DNA of 64,000 nt from positions 1-64,000 of the forward strand of contig CAVRWT010000015.1 in assembly GCA_963724825.1 (NCBI GenBank). The letters are read 5' to 3'. The position numbers and the translations under genes are program-made. The stretch's first letter is position 1. Every line of letters begins with the position of its first letter. The notes below the pieces were generated by a model. It searched no databases. It was not told where the DNA came from and saw nothing but the letters and a program-made list of their open reading frames with translations. Shown here one piece after another: positions 26,121 to 35,443 of this stretch. The DNA comes from JALYNX01 sp963724825 (GTDB lineage: Bacteria > Actinomycetota > Acidimicrobiia > Spongiisociales > ZC4RG35).

Positions 26121-26930
26121 CTACTTGCGGAGCAGCCCGTCGAGACGACGGGAGGCGATCCGCGCCCCGATCAAGCCGAGCACCACGAGGAAGGCGATGT
26201 GCCCCACCAGTGTCCAATCGAAGATTCCGAGGCTGAAGGCTCGCAACATCTCCGTGCCGTGGTAGAGCGGTGAGATTTTGGCGATTTGCTGGATCAGTGG
26301 CGGATAGACGTCCAAGGGGTAGAAGGTGGCCGAGAACAGGAACAGGGGCATGGTGACCAGCGCCACCAGATCGAGGTCCTGCCAGGAGCGCATGTAGGTG
26401 GTGGCAGCCATTCCCAAGGACCCGAAGCAAAACCCGATCAGGATCGCCCCCGGCACCGTGAGCAAGGCCCACCACGACTGCGTCAGGTGCATTAGGGCCA
26501 TGACCACGAGGAACACGGTCGAGTAGGCGGCGCCTCTGAGGAGCGCCCACCCGATCTCACCGATTGCGATGTCTCGCGGGACCAGCGGGGTGGTGAGGAT
26601 TCCCTCGTAGACGTTGCCGAACTTGAGGCGGAAGAAGATGTTGAAGGTGGTCTCGAGGACCGCTCCGTTCATGGCCGACGCCGCCATGAGGGCCGGTGCG
26701 ACAAAGGCCGTGTAACTGACCGGCACCCCGTTGGGACCGGGCACGTCGCCAACCAGGGCTCCGATCCCGATCCCGATGGAGAACAAGTAGAAGACCGGCT
26801 CGAAGAACCCGGTGAAGATGATCTTCCACAGCCTTCGATAGATGAAGGAGTTCCGCTCCCAGATTCGCTGGGCGCGGAACGGCGTCATCCGGCCGCTGGG
26901 AGTGAGCCTTGATGGTGCCGAGACACTCAT
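26121..26930 (-). CDS. ABC-2 type transporter permease
   Basis: 269 residues from ATG 26930, overlapping the previous permease stop by 3 bases. Six hydrophobic segments in ABC-2 arrangement: FYLFSIGIGIGALVGD, FVAPALMAASAMNGAVLETT, STVFLVVMALMHLT, GAILIGFCFGSLGMAATTY, LVTMPLFLFSATFYPLDVYP and IAFLVVLGLIGARIAS. The PLFLFSATFYPLDVYPP stretch is typical of DrrB/NodJ-like export permeases. Third gene of a three-gene exporter; it should pair with the permease next door. Confidence 0.87.
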   Translation of the reverse strand: MSVSAPSRLTPSGRMTPFRAQRIWERNSFIYRRLWKIIFTGFFEPVFYLFSIGIGIGALVGDVPGPNGVPVSYTAFVAPALMAASAMNGAVLETTFNIFFRLKFGNVYEGILTTPLVPRDIAIGEIGWALLRGAAYSTVFLVVMALMHLTQSWWALLTVPGAILIGFCFGSLGMAATTYMRSWQDLDLVALVTMPLFLFSATFYPLDVYPPLIQQIAKISPLYHGTEMLRAFSLGIFDWTLVGHIAFLVVLGLIGARIASRRLDGLLRK

Positions 26931-27715
26931 GGCCGGAGTCTCTTGTCGAGGAGCCTCGCGGCGAGCACCAAGCCAATCACGGTCATCGCAGTCAGATAGG
27001 CGACGTGGACCCACGCCGGCATCGAGGTGATCACGGAGTCATCCGCGGCGGGAAGGGCGACTTTGCGGACCAACTCCACACCGTGAAACAGCGGGGTGAC
27101 ATAGGCGACCTTCTGGAGGAAGTCGGGCAGTTGGCTGACCGGGAAGAACGTGCCCGAGAACAGGAACAGCGGTGTGATCCCGAAACGGAACAGGGTGGAG
27201 AGACTCGTGTCGTCCTCCTGGGTCACCGTGAAAGCGGTGACCGTGGTGGTGAAAGCGACACCGGTGAGAACCGCCGGCACCACAGCCAAGAGGGCAGGGC
27301 CGAGCTCGAGGGCGCCAAACAGAACCGAGATCAAGGCGAAGACCACGAGGATGAAGGTGAGCCGGATGATCGCCCACAGGAACCTCCCATAGACGATGTC
27401 TGCCGGGGCGAGCGGCGTGGCGATGGTGGCGTAGAACTCCTTGCGCCACTTGATCCCGGCCATGACCGGGAACGACCCTTCGCCGGCCCCGGCCTGCATC
27501 GCTGTCGCCGCCATCAACCCGCTGGCCACGAAGGTTAGGTAAGGAACTCCCAGATCAGCGCCGCTGGAATCGATGAGGGTGCCGAGGCTGAGCCCCATTG
27601 CGGACAGGAACAGCAGCGGATTGACGAAGCTCGAGATCACCGTCCCTCGCCAGGTGCGGCGATAGACGACCAACTCGGCTTCGACCACGCGCAAGGAGCG
27701 GGTGAGGGCGGTCAT
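26927..27715 (-). CDS. ABC-2 type transporter permease
   Basis: 262 residues, second gene of the exporter operon; its start overlaps the ATPase stop by 1 base. ABC-2 layout: ISSFVNPLLFLSAMGLSLGT, FVASGLMAATAMQAGAGEG, LTFILVVFALISVLFGA, VVPAVLTGVAFTTTVTAF and GITPLFLFSGTFFPVSQLPD. It is a distant paralogue of the downstream permease, so the complex is likely a heterodimer. Substrate unknown; relatives export antibiotics or lipids. Confidence 0.87.
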   Translation of the reverse strand: MTALTRSLRVVEAELVVYRRTWRGTVISSFVNPLLFLSAMGLSLGTLIDSSGADLGVPYLTFVASGLMAATAMQAGAGEGSFPVMAGIKWRKEFYATIATPLAPADIVYGRFLWAIIRLTFILVVFALISVLFGALELGPALLAVVPAVLTGVAFTTTVTAFTVTQEDDTSLSTLFRFGITPLFLFSGTFFPVSQLPDFLQKVAYVTPLFHGVELVRKVALPAADDSVITSMPAWVHVAYLTAMTVIGLVLAARLLDKRLRP

Positions 27716-28641
27716 CAGTCGATCAATCTGCGCCCGGTGAGCTTGAGGAACACGTCTTCGAGGGTCGAGCGACGAACCAACACCTGCTCGGGATGGACCC
27801 CTCGCTCGCCCATCTGATGCTGGGTCGCCTCGGCGTCGTCGGTGTAGAGGAGGACCCGGTCGGCCAGGACCTCGGAGCTGTGGGCCAGGCCGTCGAGTTT
27901 CAAGACCGCCGCGTCTTGTTGGCCGTCCTGGAAACGAAGCTCGACCACTTCGCGTGGCGCGTATTTCGTGATCAACTCCCGCGGTGACCCTTCTGCGGCA
28001 ATGACCCCTTTGTCCATGACCACCAGTCGGTCACAGAGTTGTTCCGCCTCATCCATGTAGTGGGTGGTGATGATCAAGGTGGCGCCCTGCTGCTTGAGCC
28101 GGTAGAGACGGTCCCATAGGGCATGACGCGCCTGCGGATCGAGCCCGGTGGTGGGCTCGTCGAGAATCACCAACTGGGGGTCGTTGATCAGGGCGCGGGC
28201 GATGGTGAGACGTCGCTTCATCCCCCCTGAGAGCGGTTCAACTGTCGACTTCGCCCGATCCGTGAGCTGGGCGAACTCGAGGAGCTCACCGATCCGCCGC
28301 CGGATGTCGGCTCGGTTCATGTCGTGATAGCGGCCGTAGACATAGAGATTCTCGTAAACGGTGAGCTCGAGGTCGAGGTTGTCCTCCTGGGGGACGACAC
28401 CGATCCGCTGGCGGATAGAACGCCCCTGGGTGGTCGGATCGAGCCCGAGAACCGTGAGCTTCCCGTCGGTGATGGGGCTGACGGTCGTGATCATCTTCAT
28501 GGTCGAGGTCTTGCCGGCCCCGTTGGGGCCGAGAAACCCAAAAGCCTCACCCTTGACGATGTCGAAATCGATCGCGTCGACAGCGACGAAATCGCCGAAC
28601 TTCTTGGTGAGGCCGCGCGCCTGGACTATCGACTCGGGCAT
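27715..28641 (-). CDS. ABC transporter ATP-binding protein, DrrA/NodI type
   Basis: 308 residues. Walker A GPNGAGKTSTMK (residues 40-50), Q-loop VVPQEDNLDLELTV, signature LSGGMKRRLTIARALI, Walker B LVILDEPTTGLD, H-loop IITTHYMDEAEQL. The C-terminal 80 residues contain a DrrA-like extension (HPEQVLVRRSTLEDVFLKLT). Promoter-proximal gene of the exporter. It would drive the two ABC-2 permeases at the inner face of the membrane. No regulator gene sits beside it. Confidence 0.92.
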   Translation of the reverse strand: MPESIVQARGLTKKFGDFVAVDAIDFDIVKGEAFGFLGPNGAGKTSTMKMITTVSPITDGKLTVLGLDPTTQGRSIRQRIGVVPQEDNLDLELTVYENLYVYGRYHDMNRADIRRRIGELLEFAQLTDRAKSTVEPLSGGMKRRLTIARALINDPQLVILDEPTTGLDPQARHALWDRLYRLKQQGATLIITTHYMDEAEQLCDRLVVMDKGVIAAEGSPRELITKYAPREVVELRFQDGQQDAAVLKLDGLAHSSEVLADRVLLYTDDAEATQHQMGERGVHPEQVLVRRSTLEDVFLKLTGRRLID

Positions 28642-28702
28642 ACGTGTGGGGACGGTAGTGCCGATCGGGGACAGAATTTCCCGGTTTTACGACCGATATC
28701 GA

Positions 28703-29197
28703 TCAGTACCGCTCGAGGTGGACCAGGGTCTCGGAGGGCTTCCGCCCGCCATAGTTCTTGGGGGTCGCTCCGTCTGCGGCGTATCCCAGGGCCACTGCAT
28801 AGCGGGTGACCCGGTCGTCGGGTGCGCCCAGGAAATGGCGGGCCTGGGCATCACGATGGAGGGTGATCGGGCAAGAGGCCACCCCGATCGCCTTGGCGGC
28901 GAGCATGATGTTCTGGGCCACCCGGCCGACGTCGAACATGTTCCCCCCCGGCTCTTGAACCAGGACGATGGTTGCGGCGGAGTCACGCACTGGTTGCGTG
29001 AAATCACCGTGTTCGGCCAGGCCCTGGAGGCGGTCGCGGTCGGTCACTGCGACGAAGGACCAATCCTGGCGGTTCTTGGAACTACCGGTCCACCGAGCGG
29101 CCTCGAGAATCGCTGCTAGATCCTCCTCCGCCAGTGGCTCCGGCTTGAAGTCTCGTATCGCGCGCAGCTTGAGGATGAAGTCGTAGATGTCGGGCAT
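28703..29197 (-). CDS. nitroreductase-family flavoprotein
   Basis: 164 residues; short for the family, as in the BluB-unrelated small nitroreductases. FMN contacts: LRAIRDFKPEPLAEEDLAAI at the start, AARWTGSSKNRQDWSFVAV, then AQNIMLAAKAIGVASCPITL and the end GGRKPSETLVHLERY. It probably reduces a quinone, nitro or enone substrate using NAD(P)H; the natural one cannot be told. Divergent from the pabB-type gene, with 32 bases between the starts. Confidence 0.85.
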   Translation of the reverse strand: MPDIYDFILKLRAIRDFKPEPLAEEDLAAILEAARWTGSSKNRQDWSFVAVTDRDRLQGLAEHGDFTQPVRDSAATIVLVQEPGGNMFDVGRVAQNIMLAAKAIGVASCPITLHRDAQARHFLGAPDDRVTRYAVALGYAADGATPKNYGGRKPSETLVHLERY

Positions 29198-29229
29198 GGC
29201 CCATCGACCCTACCGGTAACGTCGCGCTG

Positions 29230-30944
29230 GTGAGAGGCTCGGTGACGCTGGCTGGCGACCGTTGGAGGGTTGGACCGCGTCGATTCACTGACCCGGAGCG
29301 AGTTCTGTCGGCGGAGACTCTCGACGAGGTGTCGTCGGTCATGAACCAAGCCGAGACTGCGGCCGGCAGCGGGTCCTGGGTCGTCGGCTATGTCTCCTAT
29401 CAAGCTGCTCCTGCGTTCGATTCCCCGCTGCGGGTGGCGCCAAGGCGCCACGGCCCGGATCTCCCTCTCGCCTGGTTTGGTGTCTACCCGACCGTCAGAC
29501 ACTCCGCGGTCGGTGTTGGGCTCGTTTCGCCTCGGAAGTTGGAGTGCCGGGCTCTCCGATACGGAGCACGCGGAAAGGGTGGAGAAGATCCGGGAAGCGA
29601 TCGCCGCGGGAGACACCTATCAGGTCAACCTCACCTTTCCCATGTGGACCGACTTCGACGGCGACGCGGAGGCTTTGTTTCAGGCGATGGAGCGCAGTCA
29701 GCCGCACTGCTACGGAGCGTTGCTCGACATCGGTGACCACCAGGTGGTCTCGGTGTCGCCGGAGTTGTTCTTCGCCCTCGATGAGCCTCTGATAACCACC
29801 CGGCCGATGAAGGGCACTGCACCCCGTGGCCGGTCTTCGGCTGAGGATCTCGAGCATCGAGACGCCTTGCTCCACTCCGAGAAGGAGCGAGCCGGCAATC
29901 TGATGATCGTCGACATGCTTCGCAACGATCTGGGCCGGGTCGCCGAGATCGGATCGGTCGAGGTGCCGGCCTTCTTCGATGTGGAACGCCACCCCACCTT
30001 GTGGCAGATGACATCGACTATCACCGCCCGAAAACCTGCCGAATTGGGCCTGGGTGGGCTCTTCTCGGGAATCTTCCCCTCGGCGTCGGTGACCGGCGCC
30101 CCAAAGGTGTCGACGATGGGAATCATCGCCGACCTCGAGCCGGAAGCGAGGGGGGTCTATTGCGGGGCGATCGGCTATCTCGAGCCGGGCGGCGAGAGGG
30201 CGGAGTTCTCGGTCGCTATCCGCACCGGGGTCGTGAGCGACGGTCGGTTCACCTACCACGTCGGAGGCGGGATCACCTACGACTCTCTCGCCGGAGCCGA
30301 GTACGACGAGTGCCTGTGGAAGGCCCTGGTGGTCACCGAGCAGCATGATCCGCCAGATCTCCTGGAGACCATGAGATACGAGCCGGGCGAAGGCATCCCG
30401 TTGCTGGAGCGCCACGTCGCCCGCCTCTCCGCCTCTGCCGCCTATTGGGGCATTCCTTTCGACCCTGTTGCCGTCGGAGACGCACTCTCCGCGGTCGGCG
30501 GGCCGGTCGCTCTCAAGGTCCGGCTCGTGCTCGGGGCGTCGGGGGCAACCGAGGTCAGCTCGGAGCCTCTTCCCTCATGGGAAGAGCCGGTGGGCCTTCG
30601 GATCTGGGAGGGCAGGGTCGACCAGAGCGATCCACGGTGGGCACACAAGCTCGACGATCGTGTCCGCTATCCCGATTGGAGACGATGGGATCGAAATCGT
30701 GATGCTCAATCTCGACGGGGAGATCACCGAGACCAACATCTCCAACTTGATGCTGCGCTTCGACCACGAATGGCTCACCCCACCTGTGTCCTCCGGGTGC
30801 CTCCCCGGAGTCCAGCGGGAGCTTGCCTTGGACCTCGGCCTCGCCACTGAGGCCGCCCTCACGATCGAAGACATGAGCCGCGCCGACGAGATCGCAGTGA
30901 CAAACGCGGTCCGTGGATGGAGGAAAGCGGTCCTGATCGAATAA
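29230..30944 (+). CDS. pabB: aminodeoxychorismate synthase component I fused to PabC-like lyase, two frameshifts
   Basis: GTG 29230. The synthase part makes 4-amino-4-deoxychorismate from chorismate and ammonia for folate. N-terminal portion: GSWVVGYVSYQAAPAFDSPL. After a base shift near 29510 come EAIAAGDTYQVNLTFP, RPMKGTAPRG, KERAGNLMIVDMLRNDLGRV, FPSASVTGAPKVSTM (chorismate-binding core) and VGGGITYDSLAGAEYDECLW. From about 30370 a class IV aminotransferase/ADC-lyase domain follows (LLERHVARLSASAAYWGIPF; after a second shift near 30665, LDGEITETNISNLMLRFD and LPGVQRELALDLGL). The single protein would make 4-aminobenzoate once given an amidotransferase (PabA), which is not nearby. Confidence 0.85.
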
Positions 30945-30981
30945 GTTGTGGCCGACCGATCACAGTTCAGGAGCCCCTTTC

Positions 30982-31698
30982 ATGCCAACCCCCCATATCT
31001 CGGCCGAGAAAGGGGACTTCGCCCCATCGATCCTCCTCCCCGGCGACCCGCTGCGGGCCAAGCACATCGCCGACAACTATCTCGACGGGGCGAGGCAGGT
31101 GAACGCGGTGAGGAACATGCTGGGTTACACCGGCACTTTCAATGGGGTGCCGGTCTCGGTGATGGGGACCGGGATGGGCATCCCATCAGCGTCGATCTAT
31201 GCCACTGAGTTGATCACTGAATACGGGGTGGAGCGCCTGGTCCGAGTCGGATCTTGTGGCGGCATCCTTTCCTCGGTCAAGGTCAGAGATGTGATCCTCG
31301 CCATCGGTGCCTCCACCGACTCCGGCGTCAATCGGGCTCGCTATGGGGGCATGGACTTCGCGGCGACCGCCGATTTCGGTCTGTTGATGGCTGCCTTCGA
31401 TGCCGCCGCCGAAAAGGGAATCGAGGTCAAGGTGGGCAATGTCCATTCCGCCGACACCTTTTACAACCCCAACCCGGAGACTTTCGACCTCATGGAGCGG
31501 ATGGGAATCCTCGCGGTGGAGATGGAAGCGGCCGGCCTCTACGGTGTGGCGGCGGAGAAGGGTGCCCGCTCACTGACCATTGCCACCGTCTCTGACCATA
31601 TCCGCACCGGCGAAGCGACCAGTCCGGAGGAGCGCGAGCAGACCTTCAACGAGATGGTCGAGATCGCCCTCGAGGCAGTCAGGCGGGATGTCAGTTAG
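30982..31698 (+). CDS. deoD: purine nucleoside phosphorylase, DeoD type
   Basis: 238 residues from ATG 30982 with CAGGAG upstream. It splits purine (deoxy)nucleosides with phosphate. Family blocks: ILLPGDPLRAKHIADNYLDG (phosphate Arg), MGTGMGIPSASIYATELI, RVGSCGGI, HSADTFYNPN and the nucleoside-binding VEMEAAGLYGVAAEKGARSL, ending TIATVSDHI. Normal length for the hexameric bacterial form. It fits functionally with the purine permease at 35.4 kb. Confidence 0.93.
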   Translation: MPTPHISAEKGDFAPSILLPGDPLRAKHIADNYLDGARQVNAVRNMLGYTGTFNGVPVSVMGTGMGIPSASIYATELITEYGVERLVRVGSCGGILSSVKVRDVILAIGASTDSGVNRARYGGMDFAATADFGLLMAAFDAAAEKGIEVKVGNVHSADTFYNPNPETFDLMERMGILAVEMEAAGLYGVAAEKGARSLTIATVSDHIRTGEATSPEEREQTFNEMVEIALEAVRRDVS

Positions 31699-31801
31699 CT
31701 CTAGCCTGCCGTGCCTTTATATCTTCTAAACGTGGGCTGAGCGAGATTCCCCCTTCGGTGGCTGTTGAACTGAGCCAAGAGAGACCTGGATCCAAACGGA
31801 G

Positions 31802-32974
31802 ATGAAAGTGAAGCGACTTTTCCACGTGCTAGCAGTTGGGTTGCTGACAACGGCGACGCTGGCCCTGCCTGCGATGGCCCAGGAGACGACGACTCCTCCC
31901 CCGACCACCCTCTCGATCAACTCACCGTTCGTCGGAGTTGCCGTGAAGCCGGGTGACAGTGCGACCTTCAAGTTGACGGTTGGCGCCGTTCCCGGGGATC
32001 GGGTCGCCTTTACCTTGGCCGGAGTACCCGACGGTTGGGATGCCGAGCTCCGCGGCGGCGGTTTTGTCGTCGACGAGGTTCAGGTCGATTCGACCGGCTT
32101 CGTCTCCCTCGACCTCCAGGTCGACGTCCCGGCAGAAACCGAAGAAGGCTCCTACGAGATGTCGTTGACCGGCACGGGCAGCTCGGGGACCGACCGCCTC
32201 GATCTCTCGATTCGGGTTGCGGCCACGGTGGGCGGTGACGTCTCGATGACCACCGACTTCCCGAACCTCCAGGGACCGGCCGACTCGACCTACTCCTTCG
32301 ACGTGACGATCGCCAACGACACTCCCCAGGACATTCAGTTCGGGCTGTCGGCCACCGGGCCCGAAGGCTGGGTCTCCGAGATCAAGCCGTCCGGGGAGGC
32401 TCAGGCGTCCACGGTCACGGTTACCGCCGGTTCGACCGCGCAGGTGACGGTGGATGTAGATCCGCCAGACGCTGCGGCGGCTGGCGACTACGCGATAACT
32501 GCGAAGGCCGAAGGCGGCGGTGTGTCCGCCCAAGTCGAGCTCGGGGTGCGGATCACCGGTTCGTTCGGAATCGACATTGCCACCGCCAACGAAGCCCTGA
32601 ACGTCAAGGTGAAGGGCGAGCAGGCGACGGACCTCCAGCTGGTGGTGACCAATACCGGCACCGCGCCGCTGCTCGGCGTGAATCTGACCGCAACTCCGCC
32701 GCAGGGTTGGGATGTCACCTTCGATCAGCCGACCATCGCCCAATTGGAGCCGGGCCAGGGGCTTCAGGTGGTGGCGACCATCACCCCGTCAGGAGAGGCG
32801 ATCAACGGCGACTACGCCATCACCTTCACCTCGTCTGTCGCTGAGGCATCGGACAGCATCGATGTGCGCACCACGGTTGAGACCTCCGCCATCTGGGGCC
32901 TCGTGGGCATAGGTGTGATCGTGATTGCCCTCGTCGGGCTCAGCATGGTGTTCCGACGCTACGGGCGGAGGTGA
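31802..32974 (+). CDS. exported NEW3-repeat protein with C-terminal membrane anchor
   Basis: 390 residues. A signal peptide (LFHVLAVGLLTTATLALPAM) is followed by a Thr/Pro-rich mature start and about three beta-sandwich repeats of NEW3/COG1470 type. The repeats show GDSATFKLTVGAVPGDRVAF, ADSTYSFDVTIANDTPQDIQ and ATDLQLVVTNTGTAPLLGVN, each followed by a P(D/Q)GW element (VPDGWDAEL, GPEGWVSEI, PPQGWDVTF). One C-terminal helix (IWGLVGIGVIVIALVGLSMV) and a basic tail anchor it. It overlaps the ABC ATPase start by 4 bases, so it is probably an accessory or substrate-gathering part of that transporter. Confidence 0.82.
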   Translation: MKVKRLFHVLAVGLLTTATLALPAMAQETTTPPPTTLSINSPFVGVAVKPGDSATFKLTVGAVPGDRVAFTLAGVPDGWDAELRGGGFVVDEVQVDSTGFVSLDLQVDVPAETEEGSYEMSLTGTGSSGTDRLDLSIRVAATVGGDVSMTTDFPNLQGPADSTYSFDVTIANDTPQDIQFGLSATGPEGWVSEIKPSGEAQASTVTVTAGSTAQVTVDVDPPDAAAAGDYAITAKAEGGGVSAQVELGVRITGSFGIDIATANEALNVKVKGEQATDLQLVVTNTGTAPLLGVNLTATPPQGWDVTFDQPTIAQLEPGQGLQVVATITPSGEAINGDYAITFTSSVAEASDSIDVRTTVETSAIWGLVGIGVIVIALVGLSMVFRRYGRR

Positions 32975-33940
32975 GCGTGACCACACCGGTCATCGAAGTC
33001 GAGGGCCTGGTTAAGAATTACGAAGACCGGGTAGCCGTGGCCGGGATCGACTTCACCGTTTCGCCAGGTGAGATCTTCGGAGTGCTCGGGCCCAACGGCG
33101 CCGGTAAGACCACGACCATCCTGATGCTGCTCGGTCTCACCGAGCCCAGCGAGGGGACGGTTCGAGTCTGCGGCCTCGATCCGGCATACGACGCGATTGG
33201 GGTGAAACGTCGGGTGGGCTACCTGCCCGACGCTGTCGGTTTCTACGACAACCTGACCGGGCGACAGAACATGCGCTACACGGCGCGTCTCAACGAATTG
33301 GATCCCGATGAGGTCGAGGACCGGATATCGGAGCTGTTGGACGAGGTCGGTCTCAGCGAGGCTGCCGACTATCTGGTCGGCACCTACTCCCGGGGTATGC
33401 GCCAGCGTCTCGGGGTTGCCGACATCCTGGTCAAGGATCCTGATGTGGTGATCCTCGACGAGCCCACGACCGCGATCGATCCCGAAGGTGTCGTCGAGAT
33501 CCTTGCCCTCATCTCCCGGCTGGCCCATCGTGACGGGAGGGCGGTCCTGATCTCAAGCCACCTGCTCAACCAGGTGCAGCAGGTGTGTGATCGGGTCGGG
33601 ATCTTCGTGGATGGTGAGATCGTCGCTCAGGGCTCCCCCGAGGAGCTGGCAGCGTCACTGTCCGAAGGCAGCTCGGTCTACGAGTTCGTCGTCGACGCCA
33701 CCGAGGAACAGGTGCGGGCGGCAGTCGTCAGCGGCCTGCCGGGTTTGGACGAGAAGGTCGGGAGTCACCGCCATCGGCGCCGGGAGGTGGCGTGTGGTTC
33801 TTCCGGAGCGTGACATATCAGGGGTGGTCAAGGCCCTGGTCGAGGCAGATCTCAGCGTCAGGCAGATCAGAGATCTCGGCTCGAATCTCGACGAGATCTA
33901 CCGGCGCTATTTCCATGAGCACGAAGGGGGGAGCGAATGA
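32971..33940 (+). CDS. ABC transporter ATP-binding protein, one frameshift
   Basis: GTG 32971. Walker A GPNGAGKTTTILML, Q-loop-side VGYLPDAVGFYDNLTGRQNM, a signature reading YSRGMRQRLGVADIL (degenerate LSGGQ, typical of this subgroup), Walker B VVILDEPTTAIDPEG and H-loop LISSHLLNQVQQVC. The printed frame turns to nonsense near 33770; shifting one base restores RWRVVLPERDISGVVKALVE and LDEIYRRYFHEHEGGSE, ending at 33940. About 323 residues. The middle gene of the NEW3-ATPase-permease operon. Confidence 0.87.
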
Positions 33941-34927
33941 CCGCTGCTCGCAGAGCCAGCGACTGTTTGGGAACGGCGACGGCCGGGCTGGATGGATGTC
34001 GCTCGAAAGGAGATGACCGATCACCTTCTCTCGGGTCGATTCATCGCGTTGCTCTTCATCCTCGGCTTGGTCGCTGTCGGGACCGTCTACGGGGCAGCAA
34101 GCGGGCTCCGGGAGTCGGCGCAACAGTCCACTGATGCGGGCCTTCCTGCGTTCCTCCTGCTGTTCACTGTCAACGCAGACCCGATCCCCTTCTCATTCAT
34201 GTCGTTCCTTGTGTTCATGCTCCCGATCGTGGGGATTGCCTACGGCTTCGACTCGATTTCCGGGGAGAGGTCGCAGGGGACCCTGCCCCGACTGGTATCG
34301 CAGCCCATCCACCGGGATGACGTCATCAATGGCAAGTTCGTTGCGGGTCTGGCCGTGATCGGGGTGACCCTCACGGTTGTCGTCATGATCGTGTCCGGCG
34401 TCGGGATCGTGGCCCTCGGGGTTGTGCCCGACGCCAGCGACGTCTTCCGACTGATCACCTGGCTCCTGGCGTCGGTCCTCTACGTTGGCGTCTGGCTCGC
34501 GATGGCGATGCTGGCCAGCGTGGTGTTCCGAAACGCCGCGACGTCGGCGATTGTCACGATCGGGATCTGGCTGGCCCTGTTGTTCTTTGCACAGCTGATC
34601 TTCACTCTGGTGGCGAGCATCATTGCCCCGGTCGATGCGGCCGACCCCTACACCCAGCTCAGCAACGCGCGGGCCGAGCAAACGCTGTCTCAGATCTCAC
34701 CGGTCGTCCTCTACGACGAGGCGTCGACTGCTTTGTTGGTGCCCTTCACCCGGACCTTCCAGACGCTGTTCACCGCTGAGCAGGCGGACCGAGCCATTCC
34801 GTCAGAGCTCTCCTTCACCCAGAGCGTGCTGTTGGTCTGGCCGCAATTGGTCGCGATGGTGGCCATGACCGTGCTGTTGTTCGCCGTCGCCTACGTCAAA
34901 TTCATGCGACAGGAAGTCAGGGCCTGA
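33937..34927 (+). CDS. ABC-2 type permease, one frameshift near the start
   Basis: ATG 33937 overlaps the ATPase stop (ATGA). The first 18 codons (MTAARRASDCLGTATAGL) need one base shift at about 33990 to join MDVARKEMTDHLLSGRFIAL; initiation at ATG 33992 is the alternative. Six hydrophobic segments follow, including FIALLFILGLVAVGTVYG, LVFMLPIVGIAYGFDSISGE, TVVVMIVSGVGIVALGVV, VWLAMAMLASVVF and VTIGIWLALLFFAQLIFT. SGERSQGTLPRLVSQPIHRD is the coupling segment seen in ABC-2 permeases of the NosY/COG1277 group. It pairs with the ATPase and NEW3 protein. Confidence 0.85.
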
Positions 34928-34980
34928 CGAGGCTTACCTGAGGTACGTGGCGCCATATGTGGCGCCACGAGCACAGAGAA

Positions 34981-35283
34981 TCAGTCGACCTCGTACTGGA
35001 CCCGGGTCAGCGAGTCGAGGATCGGGCTGATCACCTCTTTGACCAGGAGCTGGTGATCGGGATGGTCCTGATACGAATGCCAGTCGTCGGCTGAGTCGAA
35101 GTCGGCGACCAGGGCCACCTGGGGATTGCCCTCCATGATCCCCACATCCCTTCCGAACTCGTAGCGTCGGATGAAATCCATCCTTTCGGGCATGGTGCCG
35201 AGCCCGTCGAGCACCGCCTGGATCTGATCGTCAGTGGTGCCCGGCTTGAAGCGGAGAAGCGCGATGTGACGCAGATGGCTCAT
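34981..35283 (-). CDS. stress-responsive alpha/beta-barrel (Dabb) protein
   Basis: 100 residues. MSHLRHIALLRFKPGTTDDQ opens the Dabb ferredoxin-like barrel; RYEFGRDVGIMEGN, ALVADFDSADDWHSYQDHPD and HQLLVKEVISPIL are the family's other blocks. Such proteins form dimeric barrels; some are enzymes, most are uncharacterised. A lone gene between the ABC operon and the purine permease. Confidence 0.85.
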   Translation of the reverse strand: MSHLRHIALLRFKPGTTDDQIQAVLDGLGTMPERMDFIRRYEFGRDVGIMEGNPQVALVADFDSADDWHSYQDHPDHQLLVKEVISPILDSLTRVQYEVD

Positions 35284-35443
35284 GCCCCGGAGTCAACCAG
35301 ATCCAAGGCCTCACCCGACAGCCAAGCCTTCATCACAGGCCTCAAAAAGAAGCCGACTTCACACGGCAGCGTGTAACCCCTCCTCACTACTTTTGGTCTG
35401 AAATTGGTTGCCGATCGCCGGCATCCGCTAATTGGGAGGAGAA

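Noticed and set aside
35284..35443. Purine riboswitch before the purine permease
   Set aside because: The three-stem core and its conserved bases are not visible.
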